From contig JACCGJ010000219.1 of NCBI GenBank assembly GCA_013407085.1, positions 1 through 64,000 on the forward strand: a DNA stretch of 64,000 nucleotides. The letters run 5' to 3'. How positions within the stretch are numbered: the first letter of the stretch is position 1; each line of letters starts with the position of its first letter. Positions 10,721 through 21,069 of the stretch are shown piece after piece. The notes beneath the pieces are model-generated. The model did not search any database. It was not told the origin of the DNA and worked only from the letters and a program-made list of their open reading frames with translations. The position numbers and the translations under genes were made by a program. This DNA is from Atriophallophorus winterbourni (Eukaryota > Platyhelminthes > Trematoda > Plagiorchiida > Microphallidae).

Positions 10721-12284
10721 TAATTCAAGGTTTTTAACAAAAGCAAAAAGCTTAACAACAACTATAGGATGGTAAAAGTGGACATTTAAGTGTAGAAACA
10801 AGATAAGAAGTTAGATTGAGCAGTATTTACGTGTTCGGGAAACTAAAAATTCAATAAAAATTCGTCTAATTTTGTTTTAAAGACATGCACGCTCGTGGAG
10901 TGAGCAACGGTAGAAGGTTCACTGTTCCAAGTATAACAGACACGGGCAGAATAAAAATACCTTCTACAGTTCAGGCGGGAATGGGGTACCAACAGCACAT
11001 TTTCATGGGTTTGATAATTTATCGTATCCCTTCGCGTGAATAAATTCTGTAAGGAATAGTTTGGGGTATGGAATATTTTGTAAAGCAGGATAAGATCTCC
11101 TCTGATTCGTCGATAGGGAAAGTCTAACAGATTTAGTTGAGCCATCCTCTCTTTATAAAACTTGTTTCAGATGTCGAAAACTAGTTTTGTTGAGCGGTGA
11201 TAGATTCGATGCATAAGTTCAACATCCTTCTTGAGTCACGGAGACCATGACTGCCAGCGGATTCCATGACTGGTCTCAAGTATGTATTCATGATCCTTGG
11301 GAATATATTGGGCGAAAATTTCCCAAGTACCCGCTTGAGTAGATTGAGGACACGTCTTGCTTTTTTAAAGGCACTGCTAGTTTGAAGTGAGGTTTTTAAA
11401 CTGGAGCATATCCAGGCACTCGAATCTTTTTCTTCACTGCATTTTTCAAGGACATGTGAACCTATATTGTATGTGAACTCTACTCGATTCCTCACATTCA
11501 TGAGCTTGCATTTGTTGAAGTTAAACGACCAGCCTTGAAGCGTATCAAGATCTTTTTACAATAGCAGACAGTCTTCTTTGCTACGGATGAAACGCCATAT
11601 CTTCATGTCGTCGACAAATAACGAAATGTTACATCGAACAATTTCCGGTACTTCATTGACATAAACAAGAAAGAAGATCGGACAACGGACTGAACCTTGG
11701 GGAACTCCGCTAGTTGCTGCGATTGGTTTTGATAATGCACCGTCAACAAGTACCTGGGTAGTGCGGTTTGTTAGGTATTCCTTTAGCCAATTCAACAACT
11801 TTCCAGTAATACCAAGCCTATCAAGCTTCTGCAGTAGTAAGTAATGGTCAATACGATCAAATCCTCTTGAGATATCTCGGTAACCAGTGTGTATTGTTAG
11901 CCCTTTATCAACAGATTGTGTCCAATCGTCCAGTGTTATCAGTAAATTAGATGAACAGGAATAATTCTATCTAAATACATGCTGCTTCCTCGATAGCAAC
12001 TGATTATTTTCGAAATGTTTCATTAGAACGACAAAAATGAGGAGCTCGATTATAAGTGAATCTGGAAGAAACCAATCGAATTCTGTCGAGCAGGGCCAGA
12101 TTGTAAGTTTCCTGTGCAGACGGTGGGTGATATACTACTCCCAAAACACAGTATTCGCCGTTAGTTAATCGGACTGAGCACCAGAGTGTATCCCGTAACA
12201 CAATGTCTGGATCCGTAATCTCACGGCACAGAAGGTTTTGGCGGTAATACAAAGCTACTCCTCTTCTCGTTTCACGGCCCTGGC
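10721..12284 (-). mobile_element. Family F CR1-like LINE, internally deleted
   Basis: Minus strand. An endonuclease piece at 12252-12010 reads YYRQNLLCREITDPD and CVLGVVYHPPSAQETYNLAL. Without the expected rest of the endonuclease it passes within tens of bases to RT at about 11970: LDDWTQSVDKGLTIHTGY-like, then [20 protein letters not shown] and LFVDDMKIWR (FADD changed to FVDD; 11720-11600). The post-RT frame at 11501-11181 includes VLNLLKRVLGKFSPNIFPRI. The C-terminal frame at 11145-10843 contains VPHSRLNCRRYFYSARVCYT. The 3' end at 10721-10770 has the hairpin and a TTCAAGG tail. Family H is inserted at its upstream edge. Confidence 0.75.
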
Positions 12285-12832
12285 GAATTCAAGATTCAAG
12301 ATTCAAGATTTATGGTTAAAAAATGCAAATTGCTGTACAGTACCATAGCATATACGTATAGAAAATTAAAAAAATCGTTACTTGTATGATCATATCCATG
12401 TTCTTCATAGGTGGAGCAAAAATAATCTCCAATGGCGACACAGACTGAAGGTAAAGAATCTTTGGATGGACGGTAGTTCCGTGCGTTAAAAAAATATAGA
12501 CATCAATAGGTAGGGGCCAACGCAGTAGTTCTCAACATAAAGTTTCTTAACCTTTGTTTAAAGATATGCTCGTTCGCTGAGGTAACAATATCTGTCGGCA
12601 AGCTATTCCACAAGAAGCATACACGAACAGCGAAGAAGTGACAACGACAATTCAATCTTGAGTGTGGGATTTGAAGGGTCAAAGGGTGGCTGCGTGTGGG
12701 GACAACGGAACCAAACTTGAAGAGGTGTTTGAGAGGGTGGGATTTCGCGTATATGATTCGATATGTCAGAGAAAGGTCGTGTAGGATACGTCTGCGCCCG
12801 AGGGTGCACAGTCCAAGTCTGGTCAGTCGCTG

Positions 12833-13206
12833 CTAAAAGGGTAAATTTTTCAATCCGGTAACCATTTTGGTTGCCTTGTGATAAATTCGTTCGAGCAGAA
12901 TAAGTGAGATTCCGGGTAATTCTAGTCCACTATTTGGTTGGTGAGTCTGTATCCACGTTTCCGTTACGGCGATGATGTCCGGTGAACATTTCAGAAAAAC
13001 TGCAGTCCATCGATTTTGTTTCCCAGAATTTTTGCGTTGGTGTAGAGGCATTTCATAGTAGTTTTTATCAACAAGGATGGGGTGTGGTGAAGGAGGCTAG
13101 CAGAGTGCAGAATATCTGTTAGGCCGACTCCTCCAGAGTCGGCATTTGAAGGTTTTTTGCTTGCAAGGTTTCCTGATAGATTTAAGGTTGTACTGTTGGA
13201 ATACAT
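12833..13206 (-). pseudogene. Family H ORF2 deletion fusion: EN start joined to post-RT block
   Basis: One frame (13206-12991) ends with MKCLYTNAKILGNKIDGLQF, the classic N-terminus of an ORF2 endonuclease (hNARSLxNKhxEL). The overlapping frame 13051-12833 continues FLKCSPDIIAVTETWIQ, reaches GLELPGISLILL and then reads ERIYHKATKMVTGLKNLPF, which normally lies several hundred codons downstream after the RT. The junction is at about 12895-12905. The product would lack nuclease and polymerase activity. A retrotransposition or replication deletion is inferred. Confidence 0.75.
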
Positions 13207-13291
13207 TGATCTATTGTGTCGGCTGCATTTGTTTCTGACACGTCAACTAGTGATTGACTTGGTGGTGTTTCTATTGGACTTTGTGTTACAT

Positions 13292-13649
13292 CTATCTGTC
13301 CAATATGAAGTTTTGATCCGCTTGGTCTAATTTCTCGTGGCATGAGTCTGCGGCCATTTCGTAACGAGTTTTGACCGTGTTCAACATATCTTCACGCAAT
13401 AACGATATTTTAAGGGGCTTAGGAACGATGCCCTCATAATTCGTTGATTTGGGGATACGGAACTTGTCCGTCACAGCTACATCATGCAACCTAAGCATAT
13501 CACTGAGGAATCTCCATTGTAGCTGATCGTGTTTGCGTTGCACTGCTTTATCTGTTGCTTCATCAGTTTCTGGGACTCCCAAAAGGATTAGACTTCGATC
13601 ATCCTTCTGCTTCGTTTGGGCTTGTTGTTGGGCCTTTCGGGCCCTTTCC
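13292..13649 (-). pseudogene. Family H ORF1 C-terminal half
   Basis: An open minus-strand frame with a charged start (ARKAQQQAQTKQKDD) followed by RSLILLGVPETDEATDKAVQ, LQWRFLSDML, VTDKFRIPKS and VPKPLKISLLREDMLNTVKT. The same order occurs in families C, E and J: a (S/C)hhhxGhPE block, a VxxxFRhx block, then RPLKIxL. It resembles the RRM-like nucleic-acid-binding part of CR1-type ORF1. The upstream end is cut by the (CAATT)n tail of family G at 13650. Confidence 0.65.
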
Positions 13650-14300
13650 CAATTCAATTCAATTCAATTTTAATGATCTAAAAAGCATATAGCTTAACAA
13701 AAAACCACATAATAATATGGGAATTACGAATAGCATGGGTAGAAAAACGAGATTTGTTTGCTTACTGAGCGGTTCAGGAATGAAGTAAAAATCCATAGGA
13801 CAGAAACTGTTTTCAAGGTTCAAAGCTTTCATGGTGTAAAATATATAGGTTCAAAGTTCGGATTGGTCGACATGAAATTATCCAAATTCGATTTGAATAT
13901 ATCCAAGTTGGGTGAATGTGCAACATTACAAGGTAGGGAGTTCCAGGTAAATCATACACGTACAGAATAAATATACCGTCGACAGTTTCGTCTCGAGTCG
14001 GGAATAAGTACTGTAAAGTTATGACTCCGGCTTGTTCATGGTGGTAGTCTCGTGAATAGTTTATTTATGGGATTGTTGGGGGATTGCAGTATATTGAAAA
14101 GTATAATCAAATTCAACTCTAACTCTAAAACGGCGGTAAGAGAGTAGAATAGATTGAGACTGCAATTACGATTCTTCGTATTGTTTGTGCTTCCAAACCG
14201 CGTACGAGCTTGGTGGTCCGATGATATTCTTGCAAGAGGCTGATGTCCTTCGGATAGCCAGAAGTGACCAAGCCTGAACGCATACTCACCAGGCAATCAG
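13650..14300 (-). mobile_element. Family G CR1-like LINE 3' end nested in family H
   Basis: Minus-strand copy of the 3' part of the element at 46.08-47.40 kb. Shared features are the block TTGCAAGAGGCTGATGTCCT (plus sense, 14232-14251; the other copy has its degenerate complement at 46.81 kb), a post-RT domain with stops, and the 3' hairpin with inner AAGCTATATGCTT at about 13683-13695. The (CAATT)n tail lies at 13650-13670. Both flanks belong to family H ORF1. The 5' end near 14300 is approximate. Confidence 0.75.
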
Positions 14301-14698
14301 CGAAAGCCTGCAGTGCGTCTCCAAAACACTCCATTACGCAGAAGAAAGAAAAATGGGCTAGTAATGTTTTCCTAGATACCTTGAAGAGTGACTGTGATTT
14401 TTTTAAGCGGATGGCTGGTCCCAGATTGATGAAGGTCGGTTTACGGATCAGGTCGATCAATGATTTATGGTTGCAACTGGCCTCAAGTCCATGTGCTGCA
14501 CAAACATTCTACATTCTTCTTATCATCATGCTTTAGCTATAAGGGGCATCGTTCCTTAAACGTTAGCGCAAAATCCCGCTTAGTCCCATGGGCGAATGTA
14601 CACTGTGTGTTATTCGCTTTGGCTGGTTGCGGGACGTCCAACTGCCTTCAACGTTTGTATGAGGAGCTCTAAGCTCAGCATCCGATCATCAGGTTTTT

Positions 14699-15052
14699 TT
14701 ACTGTACACTTGTTCGAACAGCTAAATCTGCGTTTGGTTTAGTTTGACCATTTTTACATACGTAGCATACACCCGGCATGAGTTCATCATTCAGGATCGA
14801 TATCGTCTCCGTGGTCAATGATTTGTCACATTTTGCGTGACACGTGTCGGAACAGTTGCGACACGTAACAAATTTGACCTTAACACTGACGCCTTTCATG
14901 CAGATGACGCATGTTTCACGAACATCAGATCGTTTCATGTTAACCGGGCCAACCATAAGTACAAATCCGAGTGCAAAAATCGATACGGCTGGGTTTGTGT
15001 GGTATTGTGTGGAGTTGACGGAAAGTGACGAGTTGTAGGAATATTTCGTCAC
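14699..15052 (-). pseudogene. Family H ORF1 N-terminus with a PHD-type zinc finger
   Basis: A 117-codon minus-strand frame. The finger reads CVIC, then 12 residues, CRNC, DTCHAKC and, after an insert rich in Thr and Ile, GVCYVC. The order Cys2-Cys2-Cys/His-Cys-Cys2 fits a PHD finger of normal size (about 50 residues), and all metal ligands are present. PHD-bearing ORF1 proteins are known in some CR1/L2-like LINEs. I see no chromosomal-gene context; the downstream sequence is degenerate ORF1. The role (binding nucleic acid or chromatin) is inferred. Confidence 0.7.
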
Positions 15053-15590
15053 CCAAATTAGACGCGGATTTGTCAGTCTCCCGTTGAAAATATTGGCATG
15101 AAATTGATTTCACCGTGAGTATTTCTCTGAGCAGTTCCCGACAGTGGCAAACACCGATGTGTTGATCTAACAATGGAAACACAAAAGCGATTCAAATAAC
15201 GAACTGCAGAAAATCCATGGGTGACGCACAAAATAACGATACGTCGTAGATGGATAATTCTTGTATGAGTATATCAGTCGTAACAAACGTTCACATAGAT
15301 ATCCAAAATCAAACCGATCGGATGAAAACTATGAAATTTATATCCAAAAATATCGGAGTTCAAAATGAATCCAACCGCGCGTCACGATTGATCGATTGAT
15401 TGGATAGCCAACATAGGAATTAGATAATCACCTCGCTCCGTTGTAGAAACCGTTAGTCGGCAACACCAAGTATTTCCTCATCAACTTGTTTGAATTTTTC
15501 GTCGCTCAAATACCGTAACGTATGAGGATCATGAGATAATGATAAGCTTCAAGGTAAGCGCCTATTTAAAGAATGTGGACACCTGTTTCA
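15053..15590. other. Unassigned sequence, possibly the family H 5' UTR at its start
   Basis: No protein motif was recognised. The part adjoining the family H ORF1 (15053-15180) may be its 5' UTR, by position only. Confidence 0.35.
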
Positions 15591-15594
15591 TCGG

Positions 15595-15870
15595 CAAGAA
15601 GCACGTGGTAGCAGATCGCAGGGCTACAAGTTAATTATTCCACACTCCAGATCAAATTGTCGAAGGTTTTTCTTTGCTGTCCGAGTTTGTTTTATAATGA
15701 ACTCTCTGCCCCAACATATCATTCGTGAATCAAGCCTGAACATGTACACGGCTGAACTTGACAAGTATATGTTGACCAAATCCAAAGTCGCACCTGAATA
15801 CACGCGCTGACTTTCCATATTGATAAAACATTTGTGTTGTTTTTATGCATTCCCAATATTTTTAATCTGT
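15595..15870 (+). mobile_element. Family I LINE, extreme 3' end
   Basis: The plus-strand frame reads IPHSRSNCRRFFFAVRVCFI, then LPQHIIRESSLNMYTAELDK. This is the closing CR1-like ORF2 motif. It aligns for about 230 bp with 55560-55800, including the shared TGCTGTCCGAGTTTGTTTTA and the ending ATATTTTTAA. Both copies are truncated at nearly the same 5' point. Confidence 0.75.
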
Positions 15871-16440
15871 GGTTACTGTAAATTATTTGCTTTTCGGACC
15901 ATTGAATTACTTTGAATTACCACGATGATGGGTACTAAATGCTTTACTGTACGTCAGTAAAACCTGGACAATCCACGCAAGAACGGAAGCTGAATGCTTT
16001 CCGTTATTCGTTTTTTGGACCAAAAAATATAAGTCTGCACTACACACAATACAACAAAAATGGAATGAACTCACTAAAAGGCCAAAGGAGCAAATGTCCA
16101 AATAAAGATCCAGTGAAGTCCAACTATAGCGAGATAATCCCCACAGGAAAATCCAAGAGATTGAATCCAAGGTGCTGAATGCGCTAAAATGTTGGAGGAT
16201 CCGTTAATCACAATTCCGGCACGGAGCTGCGCACACAAACTTCGCAACCACGGAAAAAGACAAAGTCCAAGAGTTCGAAATTATATTACCAGCCAAAAAG
16301 TATATTGTAAAGCATTAATACGAATTAAGTATACATGGCCAAATAAACGAATAACCATACAAGGCCAAAAATAGTATGTACAAAATACTAAGATGCAAAG
16401 CGAAAGTAGTTCACTACAACTTCACGCTAAGCTTGTTGAT
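15871..16440. other. No recognised feature
   Basis: Two short plus-strand frames (15939-16178 and 16189-16374) are basic and Lys-rich but match nothing I know. No repeat similarity was found within the window. Confidence 0.4.
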
Positions 16441-17335
16441 ATATTATTTACACCTGGTCCCTAGACAACGAAATGCCACTGAATGCTTGGAAATGCATCC
16501 TATAATCGTTCAACAGCAAATTGAGTAACGAATATTATCTAGGTCATACTGTTATTAAACCCGCCTCCTCCGAAAAATATGTAGGCGTGATTATCCTGAC
16601 TGACTTAGGAAACTCAACGCAATGTCGACTCGCTGCCAGCAAAGTTGAAAGCAACGTGGGATTCCTTATAATAACCCTAGGTTCGTTTCACCTCAACGTT
16701 GTCTGCAAATTGATTTCAACCTACATCCACCATCATATCGAATATGCTATACCGGTATGGGATCCTTGTTTGAAAAAAGAGATTCAGCTATCAGAAACTC
16801 CACAGCGCAGAGCGACAAAGCTCGTCCTTGGACTTTCTAAATATCCATACGAAATGCGACTTAGAATATTGAAATTTCATTCAGCCGAATACAGATGGCA
16901 ACGAGGAGCACTAATCTTAATTTGCACAGTGCCGAATCATGCCGAATCCATGCAGCCATCTGTTACATCTTTCTCACAACACACATATGCGTGGTTACCC
17001 ATCAAAATTTTACCGACAGCATAGCAGGTTGAACTGCCGCAAATACGCGTTTTCCGTTCGCAATGTGCAATTGTGGAACAGTTTAACTACTCACGTGGTA
17101 CAATCTGGAACCATTGACGCTTAAAAGAAATCACTAAATACCCAAGTATGTTTTTTCACGTTTGTCAATAATCTCTAACAATATTTTGATACTTTTTAAC
17201 ATCCGACACGATGTACATTTTGGTGGATCTTGTAAAGCATAGCTTTTTACGTGCATATCATCTATGAATAAATCTATGAATAAATCTAATGAATAAATCT
17301 ATGAATAAATCTAATGAATAAATCTATGAATAAAT
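16441..17335 (+). mobile_element. Family C LINE 3' copy, 5'-truncated
   Basis: Starts at the block TTTACACCTGGTCCCTAGAC (16450), the same place where the copy at 26.34-27.18 kb starts. An open frame at 16521-17024 (167 codons) carries NEYYLGHTVIKPASSEKYVG, MQCRL-type (here TQCRLAASKVES), ISTYIHHHIEYAIPVWDPCL and KEIQLSETPQRRATKLVLGL. The following frame has YRQHSRLNCRKYAFSVRNVQ. It is less decayed than the 9.6-10.2 kb copy. The hairpin AAAGCATAGCTTT lies near 17235, followed by a long tandem tail. Confidence 0.85.
17261..17335 (+). repeat. Tandem 3' tail of family C (CTATGAATAAAT units)
   Basis: About six 12-13 bp units of the form TCTATGAATAAA / TCTAATGAATAAA follow the family C 3' hairpin. 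The other two family C copies have only one or two units. Confidence 0.9.
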
Positions 17336-17582
17336 GCTGGTAAGAATGCTGTCAACCAAGTGGATGGGGCTGATATCTCCACCATCTGGCGTCTAGTTCT
17401 GCAGCGTGCGTGAACCCTAGTGTGTGCACGGATTACGCAATCGAGCTAATCTGTCAGCGAATGTTATTCTCACCTGCCAGGGTCAACACAATAAAAGGAT
17501 TAATATATTTTGGTGTTCACATCCCCATACCCCATTAAAGTATTATACACCATGTATGGGTGATCTTAATCTCGTCTGTTTC

Positions 17583-17762
17583 AAGGTAATTCAAGGTTTT
17601 TAATGGTCTAAAAAGCAACAAGCTTAACAACAACCATAGGATGGTAAAAATTGGAATTTAAGTGTATAAACAATATAAGGAAATAGATTAAACAGTATAT
17701 AAGTGTTCTGGAAACGAATAATGCAATAAAAATTTGTCTAATTTCGTTTTAAAGTCATGCTA
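17583..17762 (-). mobile_element. Family F LINE, 180-bp 3' tail insertion
   Basis: The plus-sense sequence TTCAAGGTTTTTAATGGTCT followed by AAAAAGCAACAAGCTTAACA aligns with the family F 3' end at 10725-10880 through TTTGTCTAATTTCGTTTTAA. It contains the hairpin and part of the 3' coding end only, so this is a strongly 5'-truncated insertion. Confidence 0.85.
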
Positions 17763-18272
17763 GCTATTTGATAACTGTGAGTACGGTGATTTGGGATACT
17801 CATGCATCAAATAGAACGAGTCTATTTACCTTATTTTCTCAATAAATCCTTAACCAATTACTTAAGCAATGTCATTCCCTAGTGCTCTTAATAATATTAC
17901 AAAGTCGAGGACAAATCATCCTTTAAAATTAGCTATATGTGGGACTAAGCCATGTTCGGCGACCACGAAACCGGTCGTTTTCTTCCGTGCCGTTTATCAA
18001 ACGTCTTATAATACTTAATTATAAATTACGACTTCAACCAAAAATCAAACCTTGCATTGTCATTAAAGTATTTTCAAAATATTCCAAACAATCACCGGTG
18101 CACTGATTTTGAGTCTTAGCTTAGTCCCCACCTAAAGCTAAATTTCAGGTTTAAAATGAGTATTTATCCTCGACTTTAGAAAAAAATAGATGTAGCACAA
18201 TGCCAGATCGATATTCGAAGGTCAGGATACATGTCCTGCTTTCGAATGACTTAGACTGCTCAATTATAAACA
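17763..18272. other. No recognised feature
   Basis: AT-rich, with no coding motif and no similarity to the other families. Confidence 0.5.
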
Positions 18273-18307
18273 AAGAATCACACAGTGATTCTTGGTCGAG
18301 CGCTCGA
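18273..18307. repeat. Two adjacent short palindromes
   Basis: AAGAATCAC-ACA-GTGATTCTT at 18273-18293 is a perfect 9-bp inverted repeat, and TCGAGCGCTCGA at 18296-18307 is a perfect 12-bp palindrome. They sit at the outer edge of the R inverted repeat; a degraded AGAATCAC/GTGATT echo occurs in its loop near 18480-18500. Confidence 0.85.
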
Positions 18308-18323
18308 GACACGCGCAAAATGA

Positions 18324-18452
18324 CCAACGCATTGTGGTGCACACATCCCCAGCACTTACGATTTTGAAACTGGTTTCTGGCTGTTTACCGTCATTACGTG
18401 GAGACAGTAAGCTTATGTTCAGTGAGCCTTGAAACAGTGGATAAGTGGTATA
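18324..18452 (+). repeat. Dispersed repeat R, copy 1 (left arm)
   Basis: Contains ATTGTGGTGCACACATCC, TTTCTGGCTGTTTACCGTCA, GTGGAGACAGTAAG and GTGAGCCTTGAAACAGTGG in this order. It pairs with copy 2 (18561-18690) as an imperfect inverted repeat with arms of about 125 bp. Further copies lie at 18882-18997 and at 24972-25056 plus 26168-26258. The type of element is unknown. Confidence 0.8.
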
Positions 18453-18560
18453 CAATGTTACACTTTAAAGCGCTTGACTAAGAATCACTCTGTGATTATT
18501 TATTTGAACATCGTAGTTCGTCGTACGAACCCTATGTAACAGTGGCATTCAAGTATAACT

Positions 18561-18690
18561 TTGTTTACCACTTAACCACTGTTTCAAGGCTCACTAAACT
18601 TAAGATTACTGTCTCCACCTGATGACGGCAAACAGCCAGGAACCGGGTATGGCTGGCAAGTGCTGTGGACGCGAGCACCACAATACATTA
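18561..18690 (-). repeat. Dispersed repeat R, copy 2 (right arm)
   Basis: In the plus sense it reads CTTAACCACTGTTTCAAGGC, then ACTGTCTCCACCTGATGACG and AACAGCCAGGAACC. It is the reverse complement of copy 1 at roughly 75-80% identity by eye. Confidence 0.8.
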
Positions 18691-18881
18691 CTTATTTATA
18701 AATTCTGACATAAACAGAAAATCATATTAATCCTATTTGATTGCAGAAACAGCTGAGATGTGAGCAGTGTAATCGAGTTTTTGACTAATATTTAGCAAAT
18801 AGGGAATGCAGAGGGGTTGCTGGGGCGAGCTAGAGAATAGTTGATGCGTTGATAAATATAAGACTCAATTCTTCCTAGAAA

Positions 18882-18997
18882 CGACCATATATTATAGTGC
18901 ACACATCCTTATCACCAGCACACTACAACCAGCCTCTGGCTGTTTGTCGTCGTCAGGTGGAGACAGTAAGATCAGGTTCAGTGTTATAGTGGTAAAT
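18882..18997 (+). repeat. Dispersed repeat R, copy 3
   Basis: Same order of blocks as copy 1: TAGTGCACACATCC, CCAGCCTCTGGCTGTTTGTC, CAGGTGGAGACAGTAAG, GTTCAGTG. It is separated from copy 2 by about 190 bp of unrelated sequence. Confidence 0.8.
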
Positions 18998-19790
18998 ATT
19001 AAATAATATCTAACAGTGGCATTCAAGTATACCCTTATCTATTTAGAAACTTTTTACCTAATCCTAACGGATTACCTGCCGTCTTGTCGCACATAGTTAC
19101 CCAGTTTTCAATAACTGTTGTTGTGTGTCGATGTCATCGGTCAATTGAAAAAACCGTACTATTTTACTTTCGCTGCTTATAAATTTGCGCAAATATAAAC
19201 GCAAATAAACTAATAGTTTCTTATCTACCCTATGTGTACACGGAGCATCACAATGTATAGATAAATGCTCTGAAAATATAGACAGTTTGTTCATACGTTT
19301 GTTCATCAAGGTTCGTAATACGGGTGAACTTAAAGTTCATCTTGCAAACTAACTAAAATCACGTATCACATGTATTCACATTTTATCGATCATCGGAACG
19401 ATGTATAAAATGTGTTTTGTCTATTTGTGTTCAACGCGACTACATGGAGTCTAAAAGCTGATAATGCATCGCACCAATATACAAATGATGTCTATTGGTT
19501 GTGATTACCGTCGTTTTATGCCACTGAGCAAAGAGTCCCATGCAATTTCATGAAATTACTTAATTTATGGAGGCTTAATATAATCTCATGAGTTATACAG
19601 ACCAGGTACATATAATGAAAAGCGTGTTTTTCAAGGACCTCCCAACTATACAACATTACTAATATGAAGACAGGACAGAAGCATTCCATTGAAGTTCGAC
19701 GACCTACTTAAATCAAATCGATGTTAAATTTGAGGTCAAACGAATAAAAACCCTTAAATATATCGCATGCCACATACCGAACATCCAGAA
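18998..19790. other. No recognised gene
   Basis: The first 40 bp (AACAGTGGCATTCAAGTATA block) extend the R repeat similarity. The remainder shows no coding motif or internal repeat. Confidence 0.45.
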
Positions 19791-19795
19791 AGCAA

Positions 19796-20090
19796 TTAGT
19801 CAGTTTCAATGTCACCGGTCAGCAATGTCACCGGTTTGCAATTTTTAACTTCAGAACGGCAACCACCTTTGTAAATTGGTATTATTTGTCCCAATTTCCA
19901 GTCTTCTGGTACCAAACTAGCCTGGAGCAAATTATTAAGCATGCAGGCTATAGGTTCAGATAGCTGCGCATGCCAGGTTTTGAGTAGCTTTGAAGTTATT
20001 TCGTCTGGTCCTGTAGATTTCTTTACGTTTGATTTTCGTAAGTGCTGCGCTACCACCATTGGAGTAATCAATACTTCACTCAAGGTCGGT
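19796..20090 (-). pseudogene. Family E/B EN-RT linker
   Basis: The frame contains VVAQHLRKSNVKKSTGPDEI, SKLLKTWHAQLSEPIACMLN and LVPEDWKLGQIIPIYKGG, a textbook CR1 pre-RT linker. It terminates as the match would enter the RT (NYRPVxLT is read here as NCKPVTLL). Confidence 0.8.
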
Positions 20091-20558
20091 CTGTCAAGTC
20101 GATTGATTGGTTCCTGATCAGGCTCCGTCGATTTCGGCGCAAAATCTCCGGCATAAGAGTCTGTTAACAGGTCAGCGGTCAGATTAATGGATTCAGTGAA
20201 GCCGGACGAAGTTCTTAGGGCAAATACTCCTTGTTTAATATTCGTTTCATTGTTTACGAGTCTATATAAGAGCTCCGGATTCTAATGCATCTGAGAAATC
20301 AATTGCGATTGAAAAGCTTGTTTATCATCTCGAATTAAGCTGATAACTTTGTTTCGCAGTCGAGCAAATTGTGCCCAAGATTCAGCTGTGTTGGTAGTCT
20401 AGTGAAACTCCCATGATACTGCCCTTTGTTTCATCCACTTTTTAGTCCTGCTTCGTAGAAAAATGTTTATTACGTTGAGACGATTTCTTCAAAACAAACA
20501 TTGAATGTTCCTACAATATAGATTTCAGGTGCTGTAAGAGAGAGTGCCAATGACTATC

Positions 20559-21060
20559 CTAATCGGAGTAATCCAGTTGTGCGAAACTAGTGCTTTGTAA
20601 CTCGGCACACAGAGTACGGTAGTTCAACCTTCTGACGCATTTCGTTCCGTCACTACTGCGCCTGGCGCTAGAAACGTACTCATATTCTAGGACAACGTGA
20701 TCGCTTCGTCCGATTGGCGGTTTATAAACGATATTCTCTACAGCTGTGGGATCTGATGTAAGTATTAGGTCTAAGGTAGACGGCTGGTCTGTTCCCCTCA
20801 TACGGGTAAATCCATAAACGTGGTTATAAAGGGGTGCGTTATCCAAAACGGCTCGAAGTTCATTTTCAAGTGTCTGTGATGGATGATCCTTTCGGCTATA
20901 GAGCTGGGGAAAGTTGAAATCCCCATTATTAATATTTCAGTATTGTACCGCGTTGTTACATAGCGCAAAGCATTAATCAGTTTATTGTTTAGGTCGAGAG
21001 TTGCCGTTGGAGAACGATAGATCACTCCAATAATGCAAGAATGCTCGAGAAGTATCTTCT
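20559..21060 (-). pseudogene. Family E/B endonuclease C-terminal half
   Basis: Two minus frames: SCIIGVIYRSPTATLDLNNK then ILIMGISTFPSS (a decayed GDFNFPS motif) at 21050-20900, and MDNAPLYNHVYGFTRMRGTD, PSTLDLILTSDP and PPIGRSDHVVLEYEYV at 20846-20680. The YRSP, LDLILT and SDH motifs are in the order expected for the AP-type endonuclease. The N-terminal NAR and TETW motifs are missing because of the upstream deletion. Confidence 0.75.
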
Positions 21061-21069
21061 GGTACACCA

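Larger units (their letters stand above)
12285..15052 (-). mobile_element. Family H CR1-like LINE with family G nested inside
   Basis: Read on the minus strand from 15052 down: ORF1 PHD finger (15052-14699), a degenerate ORF1 middle, family G inserted at about 14300-13650, ORF1 second half (13649-13292), the endonuclease start (about 13040), an internal deletion, the post-RT domain (12900-12600) and a 3' end with hairpin and (TTCAAGA)n tail at 12285-12312. The endonuclease motif PDIIAVTETWIQTHQPNSGL runs almost directly into ERIYHKATKMVTGLKNLPF, so most of the endonuclease and the whole RT are gone. The 5' limit is uncertain. Confidence 0.65.

Noticed and set aside
13758..13970. Plus-strand frame nearly identical to the minus-strand frame at 47086-47298
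   Set aside because: Both are antisense shadows of the family G C-terminal region; their conservation reflects the LINE, not a separate gene.
18609..18645. Functional hammerhead ribozyme in repeat R
   Set aside because: CUGAUGA and a GAAA-like word are present in different copies, but the stem II closing pair is mismatched and stem III is not evident. It is kept only as a speculative observation.
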